From DATAXP01 sp036272935 (GTDB lineage Bacteria > Planctomycetota > Planctomycetia > Pirellulales > PNKZ01): a stretch of 23,913 nt of DNA. A program made the translations under genes and the position numbers. The stretch lies in NCBI GenBank assembly GCA_036272935.1, contig DATAXP010000133.1, forward strand, positions 1 through 23,913, read 5' to 3'. Every line of letters starts with the position of its first letter. Positions within the stretch are counted from its first letter, which is position 1. The notes beneath the pieces are model-generated. The model had not been told where the DNA came from. It saw only the letters and a program-made list of their open reading frames with translations, and made no database searches. Positions 1-6,858 of the stretch are shown here, piece after piece.

Positions 1-2
1 TC

Positions 3-275
3 GCAGCCCGACCCAGCGTCAACAAGCCGCTGCTGTTGCAACTGGTCCAAGGGGAATACCTCGACCAGCGGGAGAACATCCTCCTCGTCGGCCCCTCCGG
101 CACCGGCAAGTCGCATCTGGCCACGGCGCTGGGCATGGCCGACGCGGCTCGTCATGGGCGCGGCCAGCCTACTGCTCTTGGTGCAAACCTACTCGGGCGT
201 CGTGCTATGGTGGCGCGGGCGAAGAATGCGGCGCGGTTCATGAGCCAGGCAGCGGAATGCCCATGCGCGTCATGA
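3..275 (+). pseudogene. istB: IS21-family IstB helper ATPase, remnant
   Basis: The reading frame is open from the left edge (first codon at 3). Up to about 164 it resembles the middle of IstB, the AAA+ ATPase that assists the IS21 transposase. It contains a lead-in like RPSVNKPLLLQLVQGEYLD, then RRENVLLLG-like text and a Walker A motif GPSGTGKS at about 105-128, followed by HLATALGMADAARHGRG. After that, the expected Walker B half is missing: the frame continues to a stop at 273-275 with no IstB-like sequence. An intact IstB has roughly 250 residues, so this is a fragment cut at the window edge on one side and decayed or deleted on the other. No istA or terminal repeat is seen next to it. The end overlaps the 3' end of the uracil-DNA glycosylase gene on the other strand, so the insertion lies right against that gene. 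Confidence 0.75.
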
Positions 276-984
276 GCAGCTTCATGTCGTCCCACACGTC
301 GCGCTTCGCCGCCGGGTTGCGCAGCAGATACGCGGGATGATAGGTGCAGAGCACCGCGATGCCGCGGTACTCGAGAAACTTGCCGCGGAGCTTGCCGATC
401 GATTCACCGGTCGCCAGCAGTCGTCGGGCCGCCACGGCGCCGAGGCAGCAGATGAACTCGGGCTGGATCACCTCGAGTTGCCGTTCCAGGTACTCGCTGC
501 AATTGGCCACTTCGTCGTCGTTGGGGTTGCGGTTGCCCGGCGGCCGGCACTTGAGCACGTTGAGAATGTACACATCCTCGCGCTTTAGCGTACACGCCTC
601 AATGATCTTGGTGAGCAGTTGCCCGGCGCGACCGACGAACGGTTCTCCCTGCCGATCTTCGTCGGCCCCGGGTGCTTCGCCCAGAAAGCACAATCGTGCC
701 TGCGGATTGCCGACGCCGAACACGGTTTGCGTACGCGTGGCTGCCAACTCGGCGCAGCGCACGCAGCCGGCCACCTCGCGCTGGATGACGGCCAGCGCCT
801 CTTCCGGTCGCGTGGGGCAGACATTCTTGTCTGCCCGTGCCGGCGGCTCTGTGGCAGGCACGCTGGCAGACAGGAATGTCTGCCCCACGCGGGGTTTCGG
901 CAAATGCGTCACTCCCGCGCGCTCGAGCGCCTGCAACTGTTGGACGGCCTGGCGGCGCAACGTGGCCGCATCCTTCTCAGCCAT
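238..984 (-). CDS. Uracil-DNA glycosylase, family 4 (Fe-S)
   Basis: Removes uracil from DNA as the first step of base excision repair in the cytoplasm. The protein has 248 residues. The four Fe-S cysteines of family 4 are visible as C74, C77, C146 and C162; the 16-residue step between the last two equals that in known family-4 enzymes. Motif A is GEAPGADEDRQGEPFVGRAG (102-121) and motif B is HPAYLLR (216-222). The ATG at 984 overlaps the end of the upstream helicase gene by 8 bases, so the two are probably translated together. Residues 32-59 are odd: they are encoded by an 80-bp palindromic repeat (811-890) lying in frame between a short helical N-terminus and the catalytic domain, and they add an extra cysteine (C56) unrelated to the cluster. 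The domain itself looks complete, so the enzyme is probably active. Confidence 0.93.
   Translation of the reverse strand: MAEKDAATLRRQAVQQLQALERAGVTHLPKPRVGQTFLSASVPATEPPARADKNVCPTRPEEALAVIQREVAGCVRCAELAATRTQTVFGVGNPQARLCFLGEAPGADEDRQGEPFVGRAGQLLTKIIEACTLKREDVYILNVLKCRPPGNRNPNDDEVANCSEYLERQLEVIQPEFICCLGAVAARRLLATGESIGKLRGKFLEYRGIAVLCTYHPAYLLRNPAAKRDVWDDMKLLMTRMGIPLPGS
811..890. repeat. Palindromic REP/MITE-like element inside a coding gene
   Basis: The two outer arms are inverted copies: GTGGGGCAGACATTC starting at 812 and its reverse complement (GAATGTCTGCCCCAC) at 874-888. Each arm also holds its own small hairpin (GGCAGACA ... TGTCTGCC), so the element can fold into a double-headed structure. 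It is read without a stop on both strands, giving VGQTFLSA ... NVCPTR on the minus strand (used by the glycosylase) and nearly the same peptide on the plus strand. I recall such VGQTFLSA-type repeats as common in Pirellulales genomes, but I cannot check copy number here. Confidence 0.8.
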
Positions 985-2974
985 GCGATAAACTCCCTGC
1001 TACGCTGTCGATCACGCGCCGGCACGGCGGCAGTGAATCAAGGAACATCCTTCCATACGGCTTGCGCACAATGCGCGAATCGAGAATCACCACACTGCCG
1101 CGATCGCTGCGCGTGCGAATCAGCCGGCCGAAGCCTTGCTTGAGTTTCAACACCGCCTCGGGCAACTGATAATCGCGGAACGGATTACCGCCGGCCGCGC
1201 GCAGGGCTTCGAGCCGGGCAGCCAGCAACGGACGGTCGGGCACGCTGAACGGCAACTTGGTGATGATCACCGTTTGCAGCGCATCGCCTGGCACGTCGAC
1301 CCCTTGCCAGAAACTATCGGTCCCCAGCAGCACGCCGCGCGGGTTCTGCTTGAAGCGCGCGATCATCTGGCTGCGCGGCACGCCGTCGGCCTGACTGTAC
1401 AGGGCCAGCCCTCGGCTGATGAGCCACGGCGTGAGCTTCGCGGCCACCTCGCGCAGCAGCTCGTAGTTGGTGAATAGCACGAAGGCGTGTCCGTCGGTCC
1501 GCTCGACGTATCGCCGCACTAAATCCGGCACCAGTCGTTCGAATGCCAGCCGCTCGGCGCTCGGGTCGGGCGTATCGCGCAGCAACACCAGCTCGGCCTG
1601 CTCCTCGTAGTTGAACGGACTGCCCAACGATTGCGTGACCGCCTGGCTAAGCCCGATCCGCGACTGGAAAAAGTCGAACGATCGCTCGGCGCCGATTGTC
1701 AGCGTGGCGCTGGTCATCACCACGGTCGGCACCTTGGCGAACAATTGATCGCGCAGCGCGGGGCCAATATCGATCGGCGCCGACAGCAAGCGGGTGCGCG
1801 TGCGGCGGCCGGGCATGCGACCCGGCGTCGTCTCGACCCAGTACACGTCACTTTCGGCGGCTTGCGTCCGCCACGCTTCCATCTCGCTGGCCAGTCCTTC
1901 AAGGCGTTCGGTCGCTGCGATCAAATCCTGCTTTTCTTCGGCGTCGGTAATGCCGGCGGCGTGTTGCCGAATCAGCCGAGCGAGCTTTTCCAGCGCCGGA
2001 CTGGCTGTGTTCGGCAAGTCGCGGGCGGCGGTCACGCGCCCTTGCTGCCCCTTGGCCGCGAGGTGCACTGCCGCATCGAAAAATTCGTCGGCCTCGAGCC
2101 GGCAGGCGAGCACCTGGTTCTCTGCCTCGCGCAGGCTGTGATGCACCAGCAGCCCTTTGTTCGTGCGGTCGTTGTAGAGCTTGTTGAGGACATGCTCGAC
2201 CTGCCCCGACGAAATGCCCAGCCCCAGGTGATCGCTGGCGACCGATTCCACCGTCTGCACTTCGTCGAGGATCACCACGTCGTAATCGGGGAGCACGCTC
2301 GCCCCCTGGCGTCGCAGGGCCAGGTCGCTGAAGAACAGCGCGTGATTGACGATCAGGATTTGAGCGTTCTGCGCACGCCGCCGGGCTCGGTAGTAGAAAC
2401 ATTGCCCGTGCTCGGGACACTGCCGGCCGAGGCAGTTGCCGTGATCGCTCTCGACTTCTTCCCACACCTGCGGCAGCGGCCGATAGTCGAGGTCCGACAG
2501 CGAGCCGTCATCGGTTTCGACCGACCATGCGGCGAGATGCCGGAGCTGGTCGAACTCGGCCGGCTCGCGGAACGTGGTGCTGGCGCGCCGCGCCGCGGCT
2601 CGCAGCCGCCGCAGGCTCATGTAGTTGTGCCGCCCCTTGACCAGCACCGCCGTGAACTCCAGCGGGATTACTGAATTCAGCAGAGGCAGGTCCTTCTCGA
2701 TGAGCTGTTCTTGAAGGCTGATTGTGTGCGTCGACACGACGACGCGCCGGGGGCGAGGCGAATCGTCGGACTGGGCAGCCGCCAGGATTGCCGGCACCAG
2801 GTAGGCAAAACTCTTGCCCACGCCGGTTCCCGCCTCGACCAACAGATGCCGCCGATCGCGGATCGCGGCTTCGACCGCCTCGGCCATCGCCAGCTGCTCA
2901 GGCCGACGCTCGTAACCCGGCAGCCGAGCCGCTATGCGACCCTCGGGACCCAGAATTTCAGCGGTGCGAAGCAT
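977..2974 (-). CDS. dinG: DinG-family (XPD-like) ATP-dependent DNA helicase
   Basis: Superfamily 2 helicase of 665 residues that unwinds DNA, and in relatives R-loops, during repair and replication. In order: an N-terminal Q-like motif (YERRPEQLAM, 21-30), Walker A AGTGVGKS (48-55), motif Ia STHTISLQEQ (81-90), an Fe-S region with C181, C186 and C192, a DEAH-type box written DEVQ (237-240), motif III TSATL, then LLGTDSFWQGVDVPGDAL and motif VI QGFGRLIRTRSDRG near the C-terminus. Family members normally use four cysteines; the place of the first, just after KGRHNY, is Ser120, so the cluster may be incomplete or use another ligand. The gene is upstream of and overlaps the uracil-DNA glycosylase gene by 8 bases, forming a two-gene repair operon. 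It diverges from glnB across a 0.4-kb intergenic region. Confidence 0.92.
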   Translation of the reverse strand: MLRTAEILGPEGRIAARLPGYERRPEQLAMAEAVEAAIRDRRHLLVEAGTGVGKSFAYLVPAILAAAQSDDSPRPRRVVVSTHTISLQEQLIEKDLPLLNSVIPLEFTAVLVKGRHNYMSLRRLRAAARRASTTFREPAEFDQLRHLAAWSVETDDGSLSDLDYRPLPQVWEEVESDHGNCLGRQCPEHGQCFYYRARRRAQNAQILIVNHALFFSDLALRRQGASVLPDYDVVILDEVQTVESVASDHLGLGISSGQVEHVLNKLYNDRTNKGLLVHHSLREAENQVLACRLEADEFFDAAVHLAAKGQQGRVTAARDLPNTASPALEKLARLIRQHAAGITDAEEKQDLIAATERLEGLASEMEAWRTQAAESDVYWVETTPGRMPGRRTRTRLLSAPIDIGPALRDQLFAKVPTVVMTSATLTIGAERSFDFFQSRIGLSQAVTQSLGSPFNYEEQAELVLLRDTPDPSAERLAFERLVPDLVRRYVERTDGHAFVLFTNYELLREVAAKLTPWLISRGLALYSQADGVPRSQMIARFKQNPRGVLLGTDSFWQGVDVPGDALQTVIITKLPFSVPDRPLLAARLEALRAAGGNPFRDYQLPEAVLKLKQGFGRLIRTRSDRGSVVILDSRIVRKPYGRMFLDSLPPCRRVIDSVAGSLSHG

Positions 2975-3040
2975 CGAACCGTCAACCTACCAGCCCAGCG
3001 CGGATCGCGCCTATCGGCGGGCCGAAGAAGCCGCAGGACT

Positions 3041-3058
3041 TGTCACATCTTTGTGACA
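3041..3058. promoter_or_regulatory. Perfect 7-bp inverted repeat, possible operator
   Basis: TGTCACA-TCTT-TGTGACA. It lies 67 bases upstream of the dinG start codon and about 235 bases before the sigma-54 element of glnB, so it could be an operator for dinG or a distant upstream site for glnB. It is not the CRP consensus, because the half-sites point the other way and the spacing is 4. It could also simply be a small hairpin. The regulator is unknown. Confidence 0.4.
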
Positions 3059-3274
3059 CGCGCAGCGCCGGCGAGACGGACGCGTTTAATGCTTTGCGCA
3101 CCGAAAGATACCGTCGCAAATGGCCTGTCGATTCGCTGGCCCGGGAGCTTCGGCGCGCGAAACCGCGCCGGTCGCGACCTATGTCAATCCGCCGAAAAAA
3201 TAAATTCTCAACGCACGTCGCCCATTCGGTTTACGCGCGGCACGCGGATCGGTGTTCGTGCCGCACCTGGCAAG

Positions 3275-3290
3275 CGGCACGTCCGTTGCT
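3275..3290 (+). promoter_or_regulatory. Sigma-54 (RpoN) promoter of glnB
   Basis: CGGCACGTCCGTTGCT matches the -24/-12 consensus TGGCACG-N4-TTGCW at every defined position except the first T. The GG and GC dinucleotides are separated by exactly 10 bases, as RpoN promoters require. Transcription would start near 3301, giving a leader of about 85 bases before the glnB start at 3386. Sigma-54 control through NtrC is the classical way nitrogen limitation raises P-II genes, so place and gene agree. I saw no clear NtrC site upstream. Confidence 0.7.
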
Positions 3291-3385
3291 TTTTCCTGGT
3301 GAGCAGAAGCCCGAGAACAACAGCGTGGCAGCCGGGTAAATCAAAACGTGATGGAATCATTCATAGCGAAAGGATGGGTAGTACC

Positions 3386-3724
3386 GTGAAGAAGGTTGAA
3401 GCAGTGATTCGGCACTTCAAGCTCGAGAATGTCAAGAACGCTCTGAACGAGCGCGGGATCAAGGGGATGACCGTGACCGAGGTGCGTGGGTTCGGCCGGC
3501 AACGCGGCCACACCGAGACGTACCGCGGTGCGGAATACGCCGTCGACTTCATTCCGAAGGTGAAGGTCGAAGTGGTTGTTAGCAACGAGGACGTGCGGGC
3601 CGTGGTGGACACGATCGTCAACACCGCTCGCACCGGCCAGGTGGGCGACGGCAAGATCTTCATCAGCGACCTGATCGACGTCGTCCGGATCCGCACCGGC
3701 GAAACCGCCGAGGCGGCCATCTAA
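3386..3724 (+). CDS. glnB: Nitrogen regulatory protein P-II
   Basis: Small trimeric signal protein that senses 2-oxoglutarate, ATP and ADP and controls nitrogen assimilation targets. I chose the GTG at 3386. It gives MKKVEAVIRHFK and exactly 112 residues, the standard length, and puts the T-loop tyrosine at position 51, the classical uridylylation site. The AAAGGA upstream is 11 bases from this GTG but directly abuts the ATG at 3374, which would add MGST. Visible family features are GFGRQRG (35-41, with Q39), K58, the B-loop TGQVGDGK (83-90) and R101/R103 for nucleotide binding. All key residues are present. No glnA or amtB neighbour lies in the window, so GlnB versus GlnK cannot be settled by context. 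Expression is probably nitrogen-controlled through the sigma-54 promoter upstream, and a strong stem-loop follows. Confidence 0.95.
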   Translation: MKKVEAVIRHFKLENVKNALNERGIKGMTVTEVRGFGRQRGHTETYRGAEYAVDFIPKVKVEVVVSNEDVRAVVDTIVNTARTGQVGDGKIFISDLIDVVRIRTGETAEAAI

Positions 3725-3739
3725 GCATCGCACGTGCCG

Positions 3740-3783
3740 GCCACAGCTGCCTACCGCAAGGGCGGACGGTAGGTAGCGGTGGC
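3740..3783 (+). terminator. Stem-loop after glnB
   Basis: A stem of about 17 pairs: GCCAC-A-GCTGCCTACCG (3740-3756), 10-base loop, CGGTAGGTAGC-G-GTGGC (3767-3783), with one A/G mismatch and one wobble. It begins 15 bases after the glnB stop codon. There is no T-run, so it may act as a terminator with help or as an mRNA 3' stabiliser. It also lies downstream of the convergent beta-helix gene. Confidence 0.6.
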
Positions 3784-3842
3784 GGCCGATGGGGCAATCT
3801 CGCGGTCGGTGCCGCGACAAGAATGCCCGAAGTGGCGCACTC

Positions 3843-4745
3843 TCATTCCCGCCGCCACTCGACGCGCGCGGTTTCGAGTTGCGTGTTTTTGTCGAGCGAG
3901 AAGTCCCGCGACTGGTTGTAGATCAACGTGTCGGCCACGACGTGCCGGGCTGGGCCGAACTTGAACGCGGCCGCGAGATTGTCGTGTACCATGCAGTGGC
4001 GGTAGGTGGTGACACTGTGATCGACATCGGCCACGCCGCCGGCCGAGGAGCCGTTGAAGGCAATCTCGGCGCCGTCCACCTGCATCTCGACATCGTCGTG
4101 GGCGCTGATCCCTTCATCGGCGTTCGAGAACGCCTTCACATTTTCGAGCCGAATTCCCACCCACTTGCCGTGAATGTTGAATCCGTCGTTGGCAGCGTGG
4201 ATCGCCGTGATGTTGCGCACGATGACATGCGAGCACACAATAGCGATGCAACTGGTCCCTTCCTTCGGCGGCAACAAAATGCAAGTCTTCGCCGGGTCTT
4301 TGTGCGCCGGCCAGCGGAAGTACAGTGAGCCGTCGTCGGCGTACCCCATCTGGCCGGTCTTAAGCTCGGCGGGCGCAACATAGCAACGCTGTTGATCGTG
4401 CTCGGGATGCTGCTTGGCCAAGGCCGCATCGCGCGGGATGGATAGCGGCAACTCTTCGAGGAACAACCCGGCGAGCTGACCGGTGACGATCGGCGTCCGG
4501 CCCAGCAGCGGACCGTCGCTGGTCCACACGTCGCCGGTCTTCCGCCAGGCGTGATCGGTCACGTCGATCGCCAGATCGATGACCATCCCCTGGCCGTCGA
4601 ACACAGCGGGCTTCTCGGGCGTGCCCCCCTGCTTGATGACCAACGCCGTGGTGCGCACGGGCTGCGTCGATACTGGCTCGGCAGCCGGCAGCGCTGTGCA
4701 GCACGCCAACACGAGCAACCACGTGAATCGCGGCAGCGTTGCCAT
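3843..4745 (-). CDS. Secreted right-handed beta-helix protein
   Basis: A 300-residue protein with a Sec signal peptide (MATLPRFTWLLVLACCTALPAAEP, split near AA-EP at about residue 23) and therefore exported. The C-terminal two thirds show the short, regularly spaced strands of a parallel beta-helix fold, for example RNITAIHAANDGFNIHG, then VGIRLENVKAFSNADEGIS, EIAFNGSSAGGVADVD and HCMVHDNLAAAFKFG. This fold is used by pectate lyase-like enzymes and polysaccharide-binding proteins. No catalytic set can be assigned, so the activity is unknown. It starts 3 bases after the stop codon of the Gfo/Idh/MocA gene with no good ribosome binding site, so it is probably translated by coupling. The pairing suggests a role in extracytoplasmic carbohydrate breakdown or modification. 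Confidence 0.82.
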   Translation of the reverse strand: MATLPRFTWLLVLACCTALPAAEPVSTQPVRTTALVIKQGGTPEKPAVFDGQGMVIDLAIDVTDHAWRKTGDVWTSDGPLLGRTPIVTGQLAGLFLEELPLSIPRDAALAKQHPEHDQQRCYVAPAELKTGQMGYADDGSLYFRWPAHKDPAKTCILLPPKEGTSCIAIVCSHVIVRNITAIHAANDGFNIHGKWVGIRLENVKAFSNADEGISAHDDVEMQVDGAEIAFNGSSAGGVADVDHSVTTYRHCMVHDNLAAAFKFGPARHVVADTLIYNQSRDFSLDKNTQLETARVEWRRE

Positions 4746-4748
4746 CGC

Positions 4749-6068
4749 TTACACGAAGCGCGTCACGCCAGGCACCGCGACTTCGCACTTCGGCGCCGGC
4801 CCCCAGGCGTATTGCGCCGGCGAAAGGTCCTCGCGCGATTCGATCGCCTTGTCCCAGGCGATCTGCTGGCCGGTGTAGGTGGCCATGCGTCCCTGGATTG
4901 CGAGCATCGTGCTGTGGCTCATGAAGCCGCCGTCGTTGACGAACTTGCCGGAGCGCAGGCCGGCGAACAGCTCGTCGTGCTCGGTCTGGTGCATCACGTT
5001 CTTCGGTCCTCGATACCGCCACAGCGATTCGCCGGAACGCGAGCGGATCGAGCCTTTTTCGACCTCGCAGATGCCCTTCGTGCCGTACACCTTCACCGAT
5101 ACGTCGCGCGCGGTGCCGGTCTGCTGGCGGCAATTGAAGTACAGCTTCACGCCGTTGGGATAGTCGTACACCACGGTGTGATGGTCAAAGATCTGGCCTC
5201 GGTCCGGAGCGAAGCGCGCCTGCAATCCGCCCAGCCCGACGCACGTCAGCGGCGCCTCGTCGCCGAGCAGCCAGGAAGCCTTGTCGAGGCTGTGTACCGC
5301 CTGCTCGACGATGTGATCGCCCGAGAGCCATGTGAACCAGTACCAGTTGCGCAACTGGTATTCCATGTCGCTCCAGCCGGCCTCGCGGATCATCGGCCAA
5401 GGCTTGCCCGGCGGCGACGAGTTGTAGTTCGCCTCGATCGCGATAATCTCGCCCACCGCTCCTTCGCGCACCTGCTCGGCACTGGCTCGCGCGCCATTGT
5501 CGTACCGCCAGCACAAGCCGGAGCAAAGCGCGAGGCTTTTCTCCTTCGCTTGCTTGGCGGCGGCCAGCACCTTGTGATACCCCGGAGCGTCGACGGCGAC
5601 CGGCTTCTCGGCAAACACGTGCTTGCCGGCGTCGATGGCGGCCTGGATGTGCAGCGGACGGAACTGCGGCGGCGTGGCCAGCAGCACCACGTCGACGCCC
5701 GAGTCGATCACCTGCTGGTACGCGTTCCAGCCGACAAACTGCCGCTCGCTTGGCACGTCGATTCGCGCGGCCACTTCTTTTTGGCTGCCCAGCACCTTAA
5801 CGGCCTGGACCATGGCGTCGGGAAATATGTCCCCCATGGCGACCAACTTGGTGTTCGCGTCGGCCCGCAGCGCTTGCACGGCGGCGCCGTTGCCGCGCCC
5901 GCCGCAACCGACCAGCCCCACGCGCAACGTATCGCTGCCGGCGGCATGGGCCGAACGGCTGACCACAAGCTGCGAGGCGACACTGCCGGCCACGATCGCG
6001 GCAGTCGAATGCTTCATGAACGTGCGGCGGGACGGTTGAGTCGATGATTGGGCGGCTGGACGCTCCAT
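4749..6068 (-). CDS. Gfo/Idh/MocA-family oxidoreductase, Tat-exported
   Basis: NAD(P)-dependent oxidoreductase of 439 residues, probably acting on a sugar or sugar derivative. The N-terminus carries a twin-arginine signal, SRRTFMK (13-19), a hydrophobic stretch and SAHAAG near residue 40, so it is exported folded, probably with cofactor already bound. The Rossmann motif GLVGCGGRGNGA follows at 51-62, and the family motif EKPVAVDAP lies in the middle. The C-terminal half has the usual aromatic-rich substrate domain (QLRNWYWFTWLSGDH). The start is supported by AAGGAGA seven bases upstream (GGAGAACTC-ATG). It is the first gene of a two-gene unit with the secreted beta-helix protein. Planctomycetes carry large expansions of this family; the substrate cannot be read from sequence. 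Confidence 0.92.
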   Translation of the reverse strand: MERPAAQSSTQPSRRTFMKHSTAAIVAGSVASQLVVSRSAHAAGSDTLRVGLVGCGGRGNGAAVQALRADANTKLVAMGDIFPDAMVQAVKVLGSQKEVAARIDVPSERQFVGWNAYQQVIDSGVDVVLLATPPQFRPLHIQAAIDAGKHVFAEKPVAVDAPGYHKVLAAAKQAKEKSLALCSGLCWRYDNGARASAEQVREGAVGEIIAIEANYNSSPPGKPWPMIREAGWSDMEYQLRNWYWFTWLSGDHIVEQAVHSLDKASWLLGDEAPLTCVGLGGLQARFAPDRGQIFDHHTVVYDYPNGVKLYFNCRQQTGTARDVSVKVYGTKGICEVEKGSIRSRSGESLWRYRGPKNVMHQTEHDELFAGLRSGKFVNDGGFMSHSTMLAIQGRMATYTGQQIAWDKAIESREDLSPAQYAWGPAPKCEVAVPGVTRFV

Positions 6069-6150
6069 GAGTTCTCCTTCACGCGGACCGGCAAGGCGGT
6101 GGGCAGCGCGGATCGCAAGGTGGGACGGAAACAGATCCCCTCCAATATAA

Positions 6151-6178
6151 ACGGGCTACGGGCTACGGGCTACGGGCT
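6151..6178. repeat. Heptamer array, 4 x ACGGGCT
   Basis: Four perfect tandem copies of ACGGGCT. The reverse-complement array lies at 6738-6757, and the transposase remnant fills the space between. It lies about 80 bases upstream of the Gfo/Idh/MocA start codon. Confidence 0.9.
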
Positions 6179-6183
6179 TTCAA

Positions 6184-6204
6184 TTGCCGTCAGGAGGACG
6201 GCAA
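6184..6204. terminator. Hairpin behind the transposase remnant
   Basis: Perfect 8-bp stem TTGCCGTC-AGGAG-GACGGCAA, starting 8 bases after the transposase stop codon (read on the minus strand). It has no long T-run. It may be the transposon's 3' structure or a terminator that insulates the downstream gene. Confidence 0.5.
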
Positions 6205-6211
6205 AGTCGGC

Positions 6212-6631
6212 TTAGGTGAGGCCGAGGAGTTGCAGGCCGAGGGTTGGATTCCAGGCGATGTAGTCGGCGCGGGCGCGCAGCGGCTGGTCGGGCGGGTAGC
6301 AGCAGCGCAGGACCGTCACGGCTGCGCTGTTGAGCATGGCCAGGCGTTCGGCCAGGCCGGGGCGACGCGTGGCGTGCCGATCCTCGTCCCACCAACGATC
6401 TTTGAGAAAGAAGTGACTGTTCTCGACCTGCCAGTGATCGCGCACATACGCCACTCGTCCCAATGCGCTTCCGCCCAACGCACGACCACCGCCATCTCAC
6501 GCAGCCGTGCCAGCATCCCCAAAAACACCAACGTCACCAACACCTCAATCGGATGACGCACCCTACGCGGATCGCGCGGATCGGGTATCTGCGCGAATGC
6601 CCCCCAACGATTGCACTGCTGCCGCGACCAT
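6212..6631 (-). pseudogene. ISAs1-type transposase, internally deleted
   Basis: The start ATG at 6631 is preceded by AAGGAG and gives MVAAAVQSLG. One extra G in a six-G run (6600-6605) then shifts the frame; removing it gives AFAQIPDPRDPRRVRHPIEV and LVFLGMLARLREMAVVVRWA, the conserved N-terminal domain of ISAs1/H-repeat transposases. Near 6460 this jumps, after AEAHWDE, into another frame that reads RVAYVRDHWQVENSHFFLK and ends LQLLGLT, the C-terminal end of the same family. About two thirds of the protein, including the DDE catalytic core, is missing. It therefore has two lesions, a frameshift and an internal deletion, and cannot make active enzyme. Inverted heptamer arrays lie on both sides. 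Confidence 0.8.
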
Positions 6632-6737
6632 GCCAGGCTCCTTCCTCGAAGAAGCCCCCCTGAATCGCTCCCTCTACGAACCCAACCCTCGCACGGTTCG
6701 CAAATATCGACTTTGCAGTCCTGCTGTTTGCCCGCGC

Positions 6738-6757
6738 GTAGCCCGTAGCCCGTAGCC
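6738..6757. repeat. Heptamer array, AGCCCGT units (inverted partner of 6151-6178)
   Basis: GTAGCCCGTAGCCCGTAGCC: about 2.5 copies of AGCCCGT, the reverse complement of the ACGGGCT array on the other side of the transposase remnant. Just outside each array is ATAAAC (6147-6152 and 6766-6771), a weak hint of a target duplication. Confidence 0.85.
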
Positions 6758-6858
6758 TGGCCCCCGAATAAACTTAGCTAGAACGGCGTCGCAGGCCGGT
6801 TCTGCGCCTCGACGGCCCTACGCTCCTCAACGCCGCGTGCCTTTCGCCCCCGCACTCC

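Larger units (their letters stand above)
2975..3385. other. Divergent intergenic region between dinG and glnB
   Basis: No convincing gene. Open frames run through it, including one continuous with glnB, but the translation looks random and none of it resembles a P-II extension. It holds an 18-base perfect inverted repeat at 3041-3058, a near-consensus sigma-54 promoter at 3275-3290 and the glnB leader. The stretch at about 3190-3225 is more AT-rich than its surroundings. Confidence 0.6.

Noticed and set aside
165..275. Continuation of istB to the stop at 273-275
   Set aside because: The translated residues after about 164 do not look like IstB in any frame I tried; they are treated as decayed sequence.
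3251..3269. NtrC-type enhancer site just before the sigma-54 element (GGTG-N9-CACC dyad)
   Set aside because: The half-sites are too short and the place is too close to the -24 element for an enhancer.
2711..3373. N-terminal extension of P-II by about 220 residues
   Set aside because: The frame happens to be open, but the translation is random-looking, crosses the start of dinG, and P-II numbering fits exactly from 3386.
4551..6047. Long plus-strand frame of 498 codons opposite the oxidoreductase gene
   Set aside because: It is the antisense shadow of the Gfo/Idh/MocA gene: His/Arg/Ala-rich, no motifs, and the minus frame has clear family motifs and a ribosome binding site.
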